Below the pieces are notes generated by a model, which saw only the letters and a list, made by a program, of their open reading frames with translations, was not told the origin of the DNA and made no database searches. Made by a program: the position numbers and the translations under genes. From NCBI GenBank assembly GCA_963854835.1, contig OY978525.1, positions 114,775,018-114,839,017 of the forward strand: a DNA stretch of 64,000 nucleotides. The letters run 5' to 3'. Each line of letters starts with the position of its first letter. The stretch's first letter is position 1. Source of the stretch: Megamerina dolium (lineage: Eukaryota > Arthropoda > Insecta > Diptera > Megamerinidae). This document shows, in pieces, positions 31,911 through 45,231 of this stretch.

Positions 31911-34797
31911 AGCCTGGTTGGTGTTTTGAGCACAACATTTCGTTTTTGAGGTACGGAACGTGCGCACGTCGGCGTTTCGTTTAGTTAAGCAACTAGCAAG
32001 ACAAAAAAAAAAACAAACAAAAAACAAAAAGGCATTAATACAATACAAAAATATATATACATTTTTTCTTATAATTTTAAGTTAAACGAGCAATTTGTTG
32101 TACACAAATTTTTTTTTTGCCCTTGCTTGCTACTTAAGCCGTTGTATTGGTGTGTGGTGTGTATTTGTGTAATTTTCTAATTGAAATATAATAAGAATAA
32201 TTAAGTTCAGAATCAAATGTTGGAATATCAAACGAAACGAAATGAAACAGAGTGAGGAAGAGCAAATAATAAGAGTAAAAAAATATAAAAATAAAATATA
32301 TATAAATTAAAAAAATTTTTTTTTTATTGTGTGCTCAAACGCGTAACGCTACAGGAAGTCTTATAATGTATTCTATGGCGCAGTTGAAGAACACACACGC
32401 ACTTAAGAAATAGTGTATGTCTAATAATAAATACACATATACATACATACATACATGTTCGACTATATGGAAAAGTGTTAAAATGTTGTTCGTTCTATAA
32501 TGCTGTTGTTGTTGTTGTTGTTGTTGTTATTATTCTTACAAACGATGATTTTGTGTGGTATTGCGGCTCATACTTTTATACATGATGGCATTGTGCCCTT
32601 GTAATTTTCACAGAATCCACATTTAATATTTATGCTGTATGTAGATGATGTCACAGTGTAGTCATATAGGGGGAAAAATATAAAATATAAAAAAAAAAAT
32701 TAACATACATATATGTAATACTGTAATATGTTGCTTTTGAACTATATACTATTATCTGAGTTGAAAGACTTGAGCAATAAACTTGTTTCATTTTTTTTTT
32801 TCCATCTCAATTTTGATCATTTCATAAACAAATAAATTTTTTTGTTCGCATTCATATGAAATTATGTAAATTAATTAATTTCATTTGATTACCAACTACA
32901 CATTGTAACTGCTATACGATTGAATCAAAGGAATACATGAGCATTGGTAATAGCAAGTTTGTTTCTTAAGTCTTTTGTTTTACGATGTACAAATCATCAC
33001 AATGCAATGCGTATTGCTCTAAATATACATATATATTCCATATGCATATAAGTACGTACATATTTGTTGTGCGTAATGTTGAAAATATGAAAATTTTTTT
33101 ATCTGTTTTTGCTTCTGTTTCATAACACACTTGAGCTCTTGACCAAAACAACAATATACTATACAATCATATGAACAGCAGCAATGTAATCATTATATGC
33201 TACATTATTTTGAAGCAAGAAAAACACTACCACCACCATCACCGCCACTATCATCATCACTAAATGACACTACAACAACCACAACTGCCACAACATATAG
33301 CGGTTGTAGTGCAATACTTACATGCCTGCCTACATTATAATCGCCAGCATCTTCGAATGTTAGTCAACCTCAATGCAGTGAACTCAAAGCAAAAACAAGG
33401 GGGGGAATAAAACCAACAACAACAAAAAATAGTAAAATAAAAAATGCCGAAAATTCAAATCAAAACAGAAACAAAAAGTAGTAATAAAGAGTGTTCGTGA
33501 ATGCGTGTTTTACAAAAGCAAAAACAAAATAGCAATTAAAATAGTAACCGACAATTGGAATGAAAGAAAATTCAAAATATAAATTTTTATTTATTGTAAT
33601 TACACATTACACATTACATATTTTGATTTGTTGTTGTTGTTTCGTTTTTTCTTATATTTTATTTTCAATTTCATTTGATGTTGGTTGCTGTTGTAAATGC
33701 TGTAAAACTAGTTGTGTATTAAAATGACAGCAGATTTTGGTGTAAAAGGAATTATAAAGTTTCGATAAAAAAAAAACGCACACACAATAAAGATATTTGA
33801 AATTTTAAGTATTTGATAAAAATGATTATCTCAAAAATATATTAAATAAAAAAAAAAAAAACTAAAAAATTTTCAAAAATAATAACAAACATGAAATTAA
33901 TTATGAAATTAAAATAAAATCATTTTCAAAATATTCAGAATTACAAAAAAAAAAAATAATAATTGCAATTAAAAAGTACCACACAATAATAATAAAAAAA
34001 AAACTGAAAAACAATATAGACAACTTACTAAAATAGTAATAAATAAAAAAAAAAATTGCTACAATTTTGCTATAATCATCACAAATTATTTTGAAATATG
34101 CAGAATTACACAAAAAAAAAAAAAATTACAATTAAATATTACCACATAATAATAATACAATTATCAAAACAATTGCAAAACAATATGGAAAATTTATTAA
34201 AATATTAATAAATTAAAAAAAAAAAGTTGCGAAAAATTTGCCACAATCATCACAAAATAAATTTTGTTGTGATGTTGTTAAAACAATAAAAAAAAAAAAA
34301 TATTTGAATATATAATATATTAATTAAAATACGTATAACATAATATGTATTAAAATAACTATAACAATATGTCGTAATACAAGTTAAATAATTTGTATTT
34401 TTAAATTCGCATATTTTATGTTTTTTTTTCTCCCCCCCTTTTTTTTTTTTGATTTAATTTAAATCGATTACGCAAAAATTAAAATTCATTTCAACACAGA
34501 AAAAAGCAGAGTAACAACAAGAGCGGGGCTCAATAAAACAGGCACAAGTGGTTGATTAAATAGATTTTTTTTTGTTTAAAAATGAATATATGTTAATAAA
34601 AATAATAAAAAATACAAACAGCAATAATAAAAAAATAAAAAAATAAAAAAAAAAGAAACAAAAACGACACCCTCATCATCAACAACATTTAAAAATCTAC
34701 TATCACTACTATTATTAGCTAATATTGCTGCTACCGTTAAAACGAGTAGATCTACAATAGTCGCATAATAAGCAAATCGATATAAGACGATAATAAG
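31878..34797 (+). other. Possible untranslated first exon ending at a consensus donor
   Basis: The stretch is A-rich with CAA/AAC runs, as in long fly 5' UTRs, and has no recognisable transposon. It ends at AAG|GTAAGT with the donor at 34798, preceded by a short more complex sequence (34670-34797). If real, it would be the first exon (perhaps with unseen introns) of a gene whose coding exons are beyond the window. No homology supports it. It holds (TTG)n at 32503-32528. Confidence 0.2.
32503..32528. repeat. (TTG)n microsatellite
   Basis: Eight TTG units in uninterrupted order. Confidence 0.8.
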
Positions 34798-35179
34798 GTA
34801 AGTTTGGTGTTTTTTTTTTTATCGATCTTCTATTTTTGAACTTTGTATTAAGTACTAAGTATTATCAGCAGATTGTCATATGATGAGTACTTATAATAAT
34901 TATTAATATTGAGGCGGAAACATATTTTATGCCAAAATAAATAAGACTTCTTTTACAAAGTATTTCTTGTTGAAATGAGGTTTCTAATATTAATTTCCTT
35001 TAAATGTATAAATAGGCGAATTCTCTGAAAAAAATATGACAAGCCATAATAGCAAATTGGTTGTTGGTATCTAAGGTTGAATCTATTATCAGAATGTGAG
35101 GAGATGAGTTGATTCTAAAGAACAAATCCTAGATTTATTTAAAATTGTAAATTTCATCTATGATATATAGTATTTTTTG
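34798..35179. other. AT-rich, no gene seen
   Basis: Follows the candidate splice donor; no other feature was identified before the tandem repeat at 35180. Confidence 0.3.
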
Positions 35180-36060
35180 CTCCTGCCACCCATGTGGGTC
35201 ATTTTGGACCTTTTTTCGAAAAATCCCTAACACTTATAAAAAAGACCAAAAATTACACGTACGGGTGGTACCTAGAGGGTTGATATGTTCCGAGAAAATA
35301 ATCCTCAGAAGTTTCTAATATAGATGTCCGAGACAAAAACTATCCTAAATGTAATTTTACATATGATTTTTCAAATTCCATGATTCTACTTTTGACAGAA
35401 AAAGCGAAATTTTAAACTACTCAAAAAAAAATTGTGATATAGTGGAGCAGAAAGGTATTAGGACTTTTATTAAAGAATTCAAATGTTATCATTTGAGACT
35501 GATTTGGTTCATCCCCGAGACAATGACCCTTCAATTGTGCCATGGAGCTATCACACGATGCAATAGATGCTTAAAAATAAAGTACCTAAAACCTTAATTC
35601 GTTGTTTAGATGTTATTTATAACACGTACAAGTTATTTGTCTTTGGTGACCCTTAATGAAATTTGCTGGAGAATATTTTTGTCGAACACTTTAACCCTTG
35701 AACTCCCCCCAAATGTTGATTTTTAGTGAATTTTTCGAAACAAAAGGTCCAAAATGACCCACACTGGTGGTAGTTAGAGGGTTAAAGTGTTCCGAGAAAA
35801 TAATTCTTGGAAAATTTTAATATAGGTCCCTAAAGACAAGAACTATCCTGTATGTGGTTTTACATATAATTTTTCCAATCCAATAATTCCGAAAAAATGA
35901 AATTTCAAGCCACTGTAAAAAATTTGTGACGTAGTAAGTCAGAAAATTATTAGGGCTTTTGTTACTGAAGTCAAATACTATCGTTTGTGACTGGTTTGGT
36001 TCACCACCGAGACAATGACCCTCAAATTGTGCTATATTGTTATCAATATGAAGATTTTAC
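35180..36060 (+). repeat. Tandem ~0.5-kb repeat with TTAA-bounded modules, locus 1
   Basis: Two units in direct order with a period of about 502 bp: GTTCCGAGAAAATAAT begins at 35287 and again at about 35789. Each unit has an AT-rich outer part (with TGGTTCA.C.CCGAGACAATGACCCT) and a ~95-bp module. The complete module at 35691-35785 starts TTAACCC and ends GGGTTAA, with GGTCCAAAATGACCC and GGTGGTAGTTAGAGGG inside. The first module (35180-35284) is diverged at its ends. The same repeat occurs inverted at 50750-51490. Confidence 0.75.
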
Positions 36061-37150
36061 TAAATGCTGAGGATTTTACAAGTATGGGGATTCTGGTGCA
36101 CTTGGTCTTCAGGGTCATCTAACATATACATGAGAATATTATCAAATAATAGCTAGAATATATTTCTCAGAAATGTTATTTGTGGGTCCTTTAAAGCAAT
36201 TTGCAGTATGATTTTCAGAGTAAAGTATAATGGAATATGGCTTTCTGAATTTCAATAGCTAATAATGGAACTTGTTAGTATTACATTTATATTTATTGAA
36301 ATTGTTGAATGACACTAGTTAATTTTTTATATACCATTTTCTCATTGTGAAATAAGACATTAATTTGCTATAGCGTAATTACTCATGTTGCTATATTTAG
36401 TCTCTAAAGCACTACAAAGCCAGAGCGTATTAAAACAATTAAATGTTGCAATTAAATTCGTCAACTCCAAATCTCTTAATCGATCTTTTAAAATCGATAT
36501 GAGGTACTATGAGGTATTTAACTATCCAAATTAGTAAATTCAAACTTTGATCATATACCGGTTACTTTATATATAAAAGAATGAAAATCAAGCTACATAA
36601 AAAAACAAAACATTATAGAATTAATTATGAAATATTGATGCTTAGACAATGTAGTGTGTGCCTCTTTATGTATCCGATATATAGAATGACTATAAGAAAT
36701 GAAAGAAAACCAATTTTCTTATAGATGCGTATAGCTTACATATATTATACACTGCACTCAGGTTATCTACAGATGATAAGTTGACACACATGATGACAGA
36801 TGACATAAGTTAAAAAGTTACAAAAAAAAAAAAACCAAACAAAAAAAACCAAAAAGAAAAACAAACAGAAAAGTAGAAAGGCCGAATATAAATACTCATA
36901 ATTAAGTGGTGGCATGCTATTACCAAATATCCTATAAGTAATTTTAATCTTCTATTAACATGTAGCTTACGAATAGTTTTTCTTTACGATGATACCTAAC
37001 TATAAGCATATAAAAAGATTATTCGCTGTTGAATAGAGTTCCATTTTTTGTCCATTTTGGAATTTTTCTTTTCAATTATAAATGTTTGTTATTATAGGCA
37101 ACTATTTGTTTTCTTTGTATGGGGATAGAAATTCTTCAAATATTTTGGAT
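36061..37150. other. AT-rich, no gene seen
   Basis: Low-complexity sequence with A-runs at about 36825-36870. No coding signal. Confidence 0.3.
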
Positions 37151-37159
37151 ATTTTACAT

Positions 37160-37290
37160 ATTCCAATAATTTTATTATAATTAATCAAAATTCTAATTAA
37201 TAGAATAATTTCAATTTTTGATTAATCGAAAATTTAATTAAACAGATTATTCGACTTAATGATTAATCGTAATTGATTGTGCTTATTCAT
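37160..37290. repeat. GATTAATC-rich segment
   Basis: Dense GATTAAT/ATTAATC motifs, including two full GATTAATC palindromes, resemble the extra segment at 6297-6450 in copy A of the duplication. It may be a small dispersed repeat; the boundaries are not clear and base composition alone could explain part of the likeness. Confidence 0.35.
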
Positions 37291-37969
37291 TCTTAAAATG
37301 TAAATTGCATTTTATTGAGACAAATTTATGTATGTTAATTCAATAACAAAAATTGCATTAAATGAATTCAACGAAAATAGGCAATATGCAACAATTTACT
37401 AAAAATGGTTAAAAGAAGAAGAAGAAGAAGAAATTCACGTAGTGCACAATGTTGTGATATATACAATTCCAACATTTGGATAAATACATACATCCATTTT
37501 CTTGTGATTTTTGCTGTGACTATTGCAAATTTCATCTTAATGTCGCACACTGGATCCCCAACGAAAAAATCAATTTTTAGATGGATTCGAATTGTTGTTG
37601 TTTTTTATTTCTTTTCATTTTAATATTATTATTTAATCAAAATCTTCAGAGTTTATCAAGTAGTTGGCAAAAGTAATTTCTTCTATGAAATATTGAGCTT
37701 AATTGCTATTAATATGCAATTTAATATGCAATTTAAAATAAAATTTAAATTCAAATTAAACTTATATTATGCAATTAAAGCATCAACTATTTTTGCATCA
37801 TTAAACATCAACTTGTGTGTTCCAATAAATAAAAGTTGGCGATTAAAACAAAAAATTTCAAAAATTCAAAAATGATAAAATTTCCAAGACAAAACATGAA
37901 AATTCAATTAATTCAATTTAGAAGAAATCAACGTTTTAAATTTACGATTTATGAACAACGATATTATTA
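37291..37969. other. AT-rich, no gene seen
   Basis: Open frames at 37368-37875 are short, composition-driven and without domains. Confidence 0.3.
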
Positions 37970-38500
37970 TTATTATTATCGTTGGGGGGATGTTACACCG
38001 TGACCTATAATATCTATTGTGCCCCCTTCGCTGAGCTGGAGTGTGTCTCTTAGCCCAGTTCCCTCGATGAATTTTAGTGTTGGTCCTACTTCACAGAGTC
38101 TAAGTTCATCTTCGAGTATGATGAAATCTCCCAGGCATTTGCTTCTTTGGTGTACCAGTGCGGAACAAGTTCCTATCACATGTTGTACGGTCTCGTTCTC
38201 TTCTCTGCAGAATCTGCAAAGAGCATCAGAGAGAATATTCCCAGTTTTGTTAGGTGATAATTCAGCCTACAGTGCTCTGTTAATAGATTCTCAAGTTGTT
38301 CTTCGTTAGATTCATACAGTCCACGTAGCGTTTTAGGTTGTATGTCCCTAGCTCTAGTTTGGAGTGTGTTAACCCTGGTATGTTTACCCAGTATAAGCCT
38401 ACGGGAGATGTTACCCGATCCTCACCCACAAAATGGTTCAGGCTCTACAAATGGAGTTGATGCTGAGAGTTGAAGAGTTAATGTGTTATAGGAAAAAGTG
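37970..38500 (-). mobile_element. LINE 3' relic with CCHC-type end
   Basis: The - strand carries HCRLNYHLTKLGI, then a frameshift, then RFCREENETVQHVIGTCSALVH in CxxC..H....C order, LGDFIILEDE and PTLKFIEGTGLRDTLQ, followed by a stop and an (AAT)n run (37965-37979). This is the post-RNase-H C-terminus of an R1/Loa-like LINE, with its tail at the left. No RT domain is present. Confidence 0.65.
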
Positions 38501-39043
38501 CTACTACTTCCTACTGAAATGTATTTACCAGGGTACCAGTGATCCGACGTTGCACGTTAAGGTTTAAATGTCATCATGTTGTATTATCGCTGGTGGTCAA
38601 ATATAAAAAAATAGACAAGGAATTTTTTCACTTATATTTGAAAAGATGTCATTTTTTGGACATTATCTCTATATAAGTAAGTGTGCCAAAAATTTAAGAC
38701 ACTTGCACTACATATTCCATTTGTTAAAATTCATTTTATATGAATTCGCTCCACTGTTCAGCGCATTGAAAACAAAAAATCCAAAAATATAAAAAATAAT
38801 AAATAACAAAATAAGTAATTCCTCAATACACTACACTACAGTTGCTAAAAGTAAATACGTATCTACAATATGCTTGTGTAAAAAATCAACATAAAAATGA
38901 CTCCTCACATGAATAAGATGAAAAATACCATGTCTATCGCTTGTACATATGTTGAAGATATATAAAAAGATGACTTCATAAATTCGCCGAATAAGAAGAG
39001 ATAGAGGAAAAGAATAAGCAAAAAAGCACAAAACATCATATAA

Positions 39044-39102
39044 ACATCATCATCCTCATCATCATCATCATTATCATCATCATCATTATCATCATCATCA
39101 TC
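39044..39102. repeat. (CAT)n microsatellite
   Basis: About twenty CAT/TCA units, with a few CCT and TAT interruptions. Confidence 0.85.
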
Positions 39103-40063
39103 TTAAGTTAATTTTAAAACCGGATTTCGAAGTAAATTTTTTATTTATTTTATTATTATTTCATTTGATTTCTTGAACGTATTTCATATGTTTGAGCAAA
39201 AATTTACATACAATTTTTTCATTTGAATATGCAAAATTTTAATAATTTTTCTGCTTAAAACTCTACCAATATCATCTACAATATTATATACATATGTGCG
39301 AGTTTGGACAATTTTCGTCGATTTTGCTTATGATGAAAATCATGTGGGAAGTTGGGCAAAAAAAAAATATCGAATTAAATGAAATGAAGGAAATGCTTCA
39401 TTATTATTGTGTAATATTTATAATTTTGTAAAATTGTACTTATTACTATTTCACTTTTAGCTATAACTTGATATCACTTGCTATATTTTCTGACAAAATA
39501 TATATAACATCGACTATAATATTCTGCTATAAAAGGCATACGTAGTAGTTGTTGTTTTTATTTGAACCTGTTTTTCAAGGTTAAAATTGCAATTTATTGC
39601 TAGCATGTGGCATATGTTCATATAAGGCATTACGCGTATACGAGTATGTGTATGAGAGACGATGAGCACAGTGCCTACGTTTGAAGTATTTATCATATGA
39701 GCCCGCATATACATAATATTCGTCACAATAATGTTTACGCTTACGGGTTGATTTGTTGGGTGCGATAAGATGACCAATAAATAATTCAGTAGGCACTATT
39801 GTATACCTATGAGATCTATATGCATATGAACGTAGGCAAAAGTTAACTATTAGTTAGTTAGAGTTACATTATTGTATTTTCTTCTTTATCTTGCGTTAAC
39901 AATGTCAATAGCATTTTTGTGTGAAAGCTATTATTGCTATATTTTCTTAGCTTTTGCTGAATGCATTGTAGTTGCATAATTTTTCGTTGTTGTGGTTATA
40001 ATTATTGATGATGTTGTTGTTGTTGTTGTTGCTATTGTTGTGATCTAAAAGAAATTGTTTCAA

Positions 40064-40065
<2 letters not shown>

Positions 40066-40118
<53 letters not shown>
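40066..40118. repeat. (CA)n microsatellite
   Basis: About 26 uninterrupted CA units. Confidence 0.95.
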
Positions 40119-40120
<2 letters not shown>

Positions 40121-41599
40121 GATCGACACGAAAGTGGTCTTGTTGAAATAACCTTGAAAGCAAATGCTAAAAGCAAAAGCAATAAAAGAAGCAGTTGAAA
40201 TAAAAAAAAAATAAAGGCTATAAAATATTGAAGAAGAAAATAATAAATTTATTGCATTTTGCTTGTTTTTTGTTGTTGTCTTGTTATATTTAATGATGGC
40301 ATATACCTGCACATATAATAAAAGTGAGCTTATACAACTTTTTAAATATGGTCGATGCTCATGATATTGTTATACTTCGTATTCACATATGTTTGTAGCT
40401 ACTTTTATATATGTATATGGCTTATATGGTAGCCATGCTCATTTATTTCAAGTACAAAATGTTAATATGTTATTTCATACATTTCAACGTTTCATCTTTA
40501 TTTCATCGGCGCATCTGTAGTGAAATAATTTTTTTATGATTATTTCCTTCTCTGCTTTGTGTTTTGATTTCGTTTGTCTTGTTCATATGTAGTCCTTTAT
40601 CGATTAAGTTGACTATTTGTGTTGTGGTGTGGTGATGTCTTCGTTAATGTCGTAACTATATTGATGATGATCATGATGATTATGATGATGACAAAGACGA
40701 CGCAATATCAATGATCATGCGCAAATGCACATTAATGTCCATATAATCAGATTGTATATTCATATATGTATATGTATGTACATATATATATTTCATTATG
40801 CCACATACTCGAAAGGAGGTAAAAAGAAATAAAGGAAATAAACATTTTAGTTAATGTTATTATATGTTATGTGTACCTACATACATATATAGTAATAAAT
40901 TTGTGGTCATGTTGTATCAGTTGCGTTTAACTATAAGTATATTTACATATGTAGTTGTTTGTGTGTTTGCGTATTCGTATTCATATAGGTGGACTTCCGA
41001 TTTGATGATGATCATTTACATAATTGTAAACATGATTCGCATGATAAATATTACACAAATATGTTAGTCAGTGGTGAGTACATCCGTGTGAAATGGCGGC
41101 GAAAAAATATGGTAGTGGATACAATGAAAATGAAAGGAAAGACATTAAAATTTGAATATTGTTTTATAATAATGTGTAACTAAATTCAAACTTTCTTAGA
41201 AAGGGATTTTAAATATTATTATACAATATTACATTGTCGTGATAACAGCTTGTAGTTAACTTATCAATATTTCTTTTATTGATACACCTATCGAGCAACA
41301 AACGACAGCGATGTCATTCTCGTTGATATTGCATCGTAGAAGCTGTTCGATGTATTTCATTATTAAATATGAAGATTTATGGTGGTGGTTATTTATACAA
41401 AGTTAATATTAAACTCCAATTTAATTCATGGTTTCAAAAAGACTCAGATCACGCCGATTTGGATTGATAATATATGACAAATTCCTTAGTATTATCTATA
41501 TACTGCGCACCTGGATAAATTAATAACAAATATTATATGATAAAAAAGGTATTTGCAGTTTCTTACAGTTACTAAAATTACAGTAATAGGAATAGGAAG

Positions 41600-41870
41600 T
41601 TTCGATGCCATCACCTTATAGTCTAGACTTTGCGCCGTCTGACTATCATTTATTTCGGTCTTTCTAAAACTCTATTGATGAAAAAAAATTGACTGACAGA
41701 AGATCCGCAAAAATTACTTGGCAAAGATTTTCGCCAATAAACTACAGAAGTTCTCTAATGATGGAATTTATAATTCTACCACCCAAATATTGGCAAAAGG
41801 TTAAAGATAATAATGGCATATATATTCTTGATAAATATTTGGTTTGAAAGAAGAAATCTTTTGTTCAAAA
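41600..41870 (+). mobile_element. Mariner transposase C-terminal relic
   Basis: The + strand reads PSPYSLDFAPSDYHLFRSF, including the third catalytic Asp of mariner, then a stop. Following the frame across it gives NSIDEKKL and, further on, FIILPPKYWQKVKDNNGIYI. This is the mauritiana-type C-terminus. Everything upstream is missing. It lies about 130 bp before a second mariner of another subfamily. Confidence 0.7.
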
Positions 41871-42002
41871 GTTGACAAAAAAATCGAAAATCACTGACTT
41901 CAAATCACCTAATAGTTTCAAAAAATTATCTCTTAGAAGAAATTACTGCGAGTGGTTAGAGAGGTATTATCGTAGTTCTGCGAAAGTGTATAATGATCAT
42001 TG

Positions 42003-43254
42003 ACAGGCGGTCCCAGAACTACCCGACCTGACAGATAGATGGTGGAAGTAGTTTGAAAATTACTTTGGTGAAAAGTGGATACCTTATAAAACATATGTTT
42101 TAAGTTTTAAGGCGCCACGTTGTTTAGTATTTTTTTTTGGAGCCATCGAAATTGAACGACCTCAGTGAAACATGGAAAAAATTATGTAATTCAATACTTT
42201 CATTTGAAAGGTCTCAGTCCAACGAATATTAAAGCCGAACTAGATTCTACTCTGGGGAGCCTGTTCCGTCTTTTACGACCATAAAATATTGGGTGGCAGA
42301 GTTTAAACGAGGTCGTACGAGCTGCCAAGACGAACACCGTGGTGGTCAACCAATTTAGGTGGCTATGCCAGAAACCGTTAAGAAAATCCACAAAATGGAA
42401 TTGGATGATCGCCGGCTGAAGATGCGTGAGCTAGATGAAATTATAGGCATTACAAAAAGTGCTATACACCGTATATTGACCGAAAATTTGGAGATGAAAA
42501 AGCTGTGTGCAAGATGGGTGCCGCGTTTGCTCACAATAGAACAAAAACAACGTCGTGAAGATGTTTCTATAGAGTGTTTGGCGATGTTTCACAGTAATAA
42601 AACCAAGTTTTTGCGTCGATTCGTAACCATGGATGATGAGACATGGGTCCACCACTTCACACCTGAGACAAAGGAGCAGTCAGAACAGTGGACTGAAAGG
42701 GGAGAATCGTGTCCAAAGACAGCTCCATCTGCAGGCAAAGTTATGGCGTCTGTTTTTTGGGATGCACGTGGCATAATTTTTATTGATTATCTTCAAAAAG
42801 GAAAAACAATCGACGGCGAGTATTATGCGAATTTGTTGCAGCGTTTAGGTGAGCCATAAGAAAAAAGAACGCATTTGGCGAAAAAGAAAATGTTGTTTCA
42901 TCAAGACATTCCACCAGTTCACACATCTGCTATTGCGATGGCCAAAATCAATGACTTGAAGTTGTAATTGCTTCAGCACACACCTTATTCGCCAGATTTA
43001 GCTCCTTCGGATTATTTTTTATTTCCAAATTTGAAAAAATGGCTTGCTGGTAGAAGGTTTACAAGCAATGAAGATGTGGAGTCTGCGGTAGATGGCTATT
43101 TTAATGAGCTAAACAGTTCATACTATAAACAGGGTGTCGAAGCTATAGAATATCGCTGGGAAGAGTGCATAGAGTTAAAAGGAGATTCTGTTGAGAAATA
43201 AAGAAAAATGTTTGTGTTCTCTATGTTAGGTCGGGTAGTTCTGGGACGACCCTC
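42003..43254 (+). mobile_element. Near full-length irritans-type mariner, inactivated
   Basis: About 1.25 kb with inverted ends sharing GTCCCAGAACTACCCGACCT (left 42011-42030, right about 43226-43245 reversed). The transposase on the + strand starts near 42172 (MEKI) and can be followed to the stop at about 43199. Breaks: a frameshift in the N-terminal part, TAG before VAMPETVKK, TAA after LLQRLGEP and TAA after INDLKL. The DNA-binding region (LDDRRLKMRELDEIIGITKS) and all three catalytic positions (MDDETWVHHF, FHQDIPPVHTS, HTPYSPDLAPSDYFLFP) survive in D..D34D layout. A short related copy is at 63640-64000. Confidence 0.9.
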
Positions 43255-45231
43255 GTATTTCGCCTTTAGTGATAATGGTTTGTTAGCTGTATCAGTTCGA
43301 AAAACTTTTAAAAATTATTGTTAAGCTACTTTTAATCAAACCAATGGCTTTAGTTTTTGTTGACTTGAAAATGTTACGGATTTGCATATTTGTTTGTTTA
43401 AATTAACGATTTTTTAAAGATAATGGATTTTTTTTTGTGCAATTATGTAGTGAACATTTGCATGAACATTTTATTAAATCCGCTATATTCCATCCGATCT
43501 TTATTATCAAGATAGTTTAGAAAAAGTCTTGCAATAGCAACTGCTACATTAAGATCTAAGGCTCACTGGTCATATATTGTATATAAAAAAGTACTTAATA
43601 TTCGTACTTATAAGCTTTTAGTAAATTTACCAATTCACTAACTTAATTAATTTTTTGATAATAAATTGCTATATAAGTAGATTAGCTTCTTTTGTAATTC
43701 CAACATTAGCTAAAATTATAAAGTTCATTATTAAGTTCTTGAAATTAGAAGTCGCTACGTAAAAGTGTACTAACCTTTCGACCAATAGTACCATTGAATC
43801 TAATATAATTACGTGTTTCGAAAATATCATGTAAGAAATAAAAGCTTTGCTACGCTAATCATTAAGATCACGAATATGTACTGTTATTTCGTGTTGTGTT
43901 TTTTTCTTTTCTTTTCTTTTATTTTCATGAAATTGATGCAGACATTTAAAAAATCATAGAAGGTGTATCATTTTGATTGACGCCTCTTCATAAGCACAAA
44001 TAAATACATGTTTAAATATAAACATTATATTGCTTGTATTCGTGTATTTCAAATTTTTGGCGTTTGGAAAAACCCGATTCTTTGTGCGCATCATACGTCT
44101 AATACATATACTCGCATCTCCCTTCATCTATATCATTGCGTATCCCATATAACCTCATTATTAGTGTTTGCGTGATACTAGTAATTAACAGTTTTGTTAT
44201 TATTGTTACTTGTGTTGTTCTTGTTTTATACGCCTATCAACAAATAATAAACTTGACTCAAGTTAAAAAAGAACAAAAATGAAAGAAACAAAAAAAAAAA
44301 AAACAAAAAGTGAGAAGGGTAAGAAAAAAAAAAAAAGAAAAGAAAAGAACTAAAGAACCCTTTTCTTTGTTAACGTTCTTGTTAATGTAATTATTGCTGC
44401 TGTTTTTCCTCTTCATTCATATATGATACTTCTGCATGTATATACTGGTACACATATTGTAGACACTTGTATGTGTAATTCAGTATAGTGTTTTTAAAAA
44501 TTTGTAGCTATAAAAGTAATTATGTATATGCATTTGATTGATGGTCATAACAAACCCATACATGCTAACATACGAATGTTGGTATAAGGGTATACTCAAG
44601 GAATGCCACAATACAGTTTCCTCATGCTGTGCGGATATAACTTGTAAGCGCATATGTACACTTGTAAATGGTCTAAAGAAAAATTGATATGAAAATTGAT
44701 ACTTTTTGTTGTTGTTGTTGTGGTTTTCATTGAAGCGCGTCAAAGTTCTTTCTTCTGTTATCATCGAAAAGGTGTTAAAATGTTTTCTGTATGTTTATTG
44801 TTATTTCTCACCTTGTTGCTATGACTGTGGTCTGGTCTTATGAATATTTCATCATTGTACATATTATGACAAATTGTCAATTAAAGGGTTAATTTATAAA
44901 TATGTAAACTATTCGAAAAAAAAAAATAATATACGTTTTGTTGTCTTAGACAGATTTATATTTCATTAATTTTCACGCACTTTAATAAAGTTTCCTAATA
45001 TGCAGGCAGGCAAATATGTATATGGGCTAAGCCAAGAACATAGAGAAAAATCGATTGAAGTTATAATGACTTTTAGTCAAAACGACACACGTAATTCAAA
45101 CTTTTTTTTGTGAATGGTTGCCTAGATAAAAAGGTATTCGTTTCAGATATCCCATTGCTGTCAACATTTATTGGAATCTCGAAAAAGGGCGTATTCATTT
45201 CATGTTATTCAAAATTATTTTTGTGGTTAAT
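43255..45231. other. AT-rich, no gene seen
   Basis: Holds A-rich runs at about 44275-44350 and a short (TTG)n at 44708. No coding exon or transposon recognised. Confidence 0.35.

Larger units (their letters stand above)
38501..41595. other. AT-rich region with microsatellites
   Basis: No coding exon recognised. It holds the (TCA)n and (CA)n microsatellites listed separately. The 121-codon frame at 39947-40312 is a translation across the (CA)n repeat and is not a gene. Confidence 0.35.

Noticed and set aside
39947..40312. 121-codon open frame on the - strand
   Set aside because: It runs through the (CA)n repeat as poly Cys-Val and through (GTT)n; no domain and no splice or start context.
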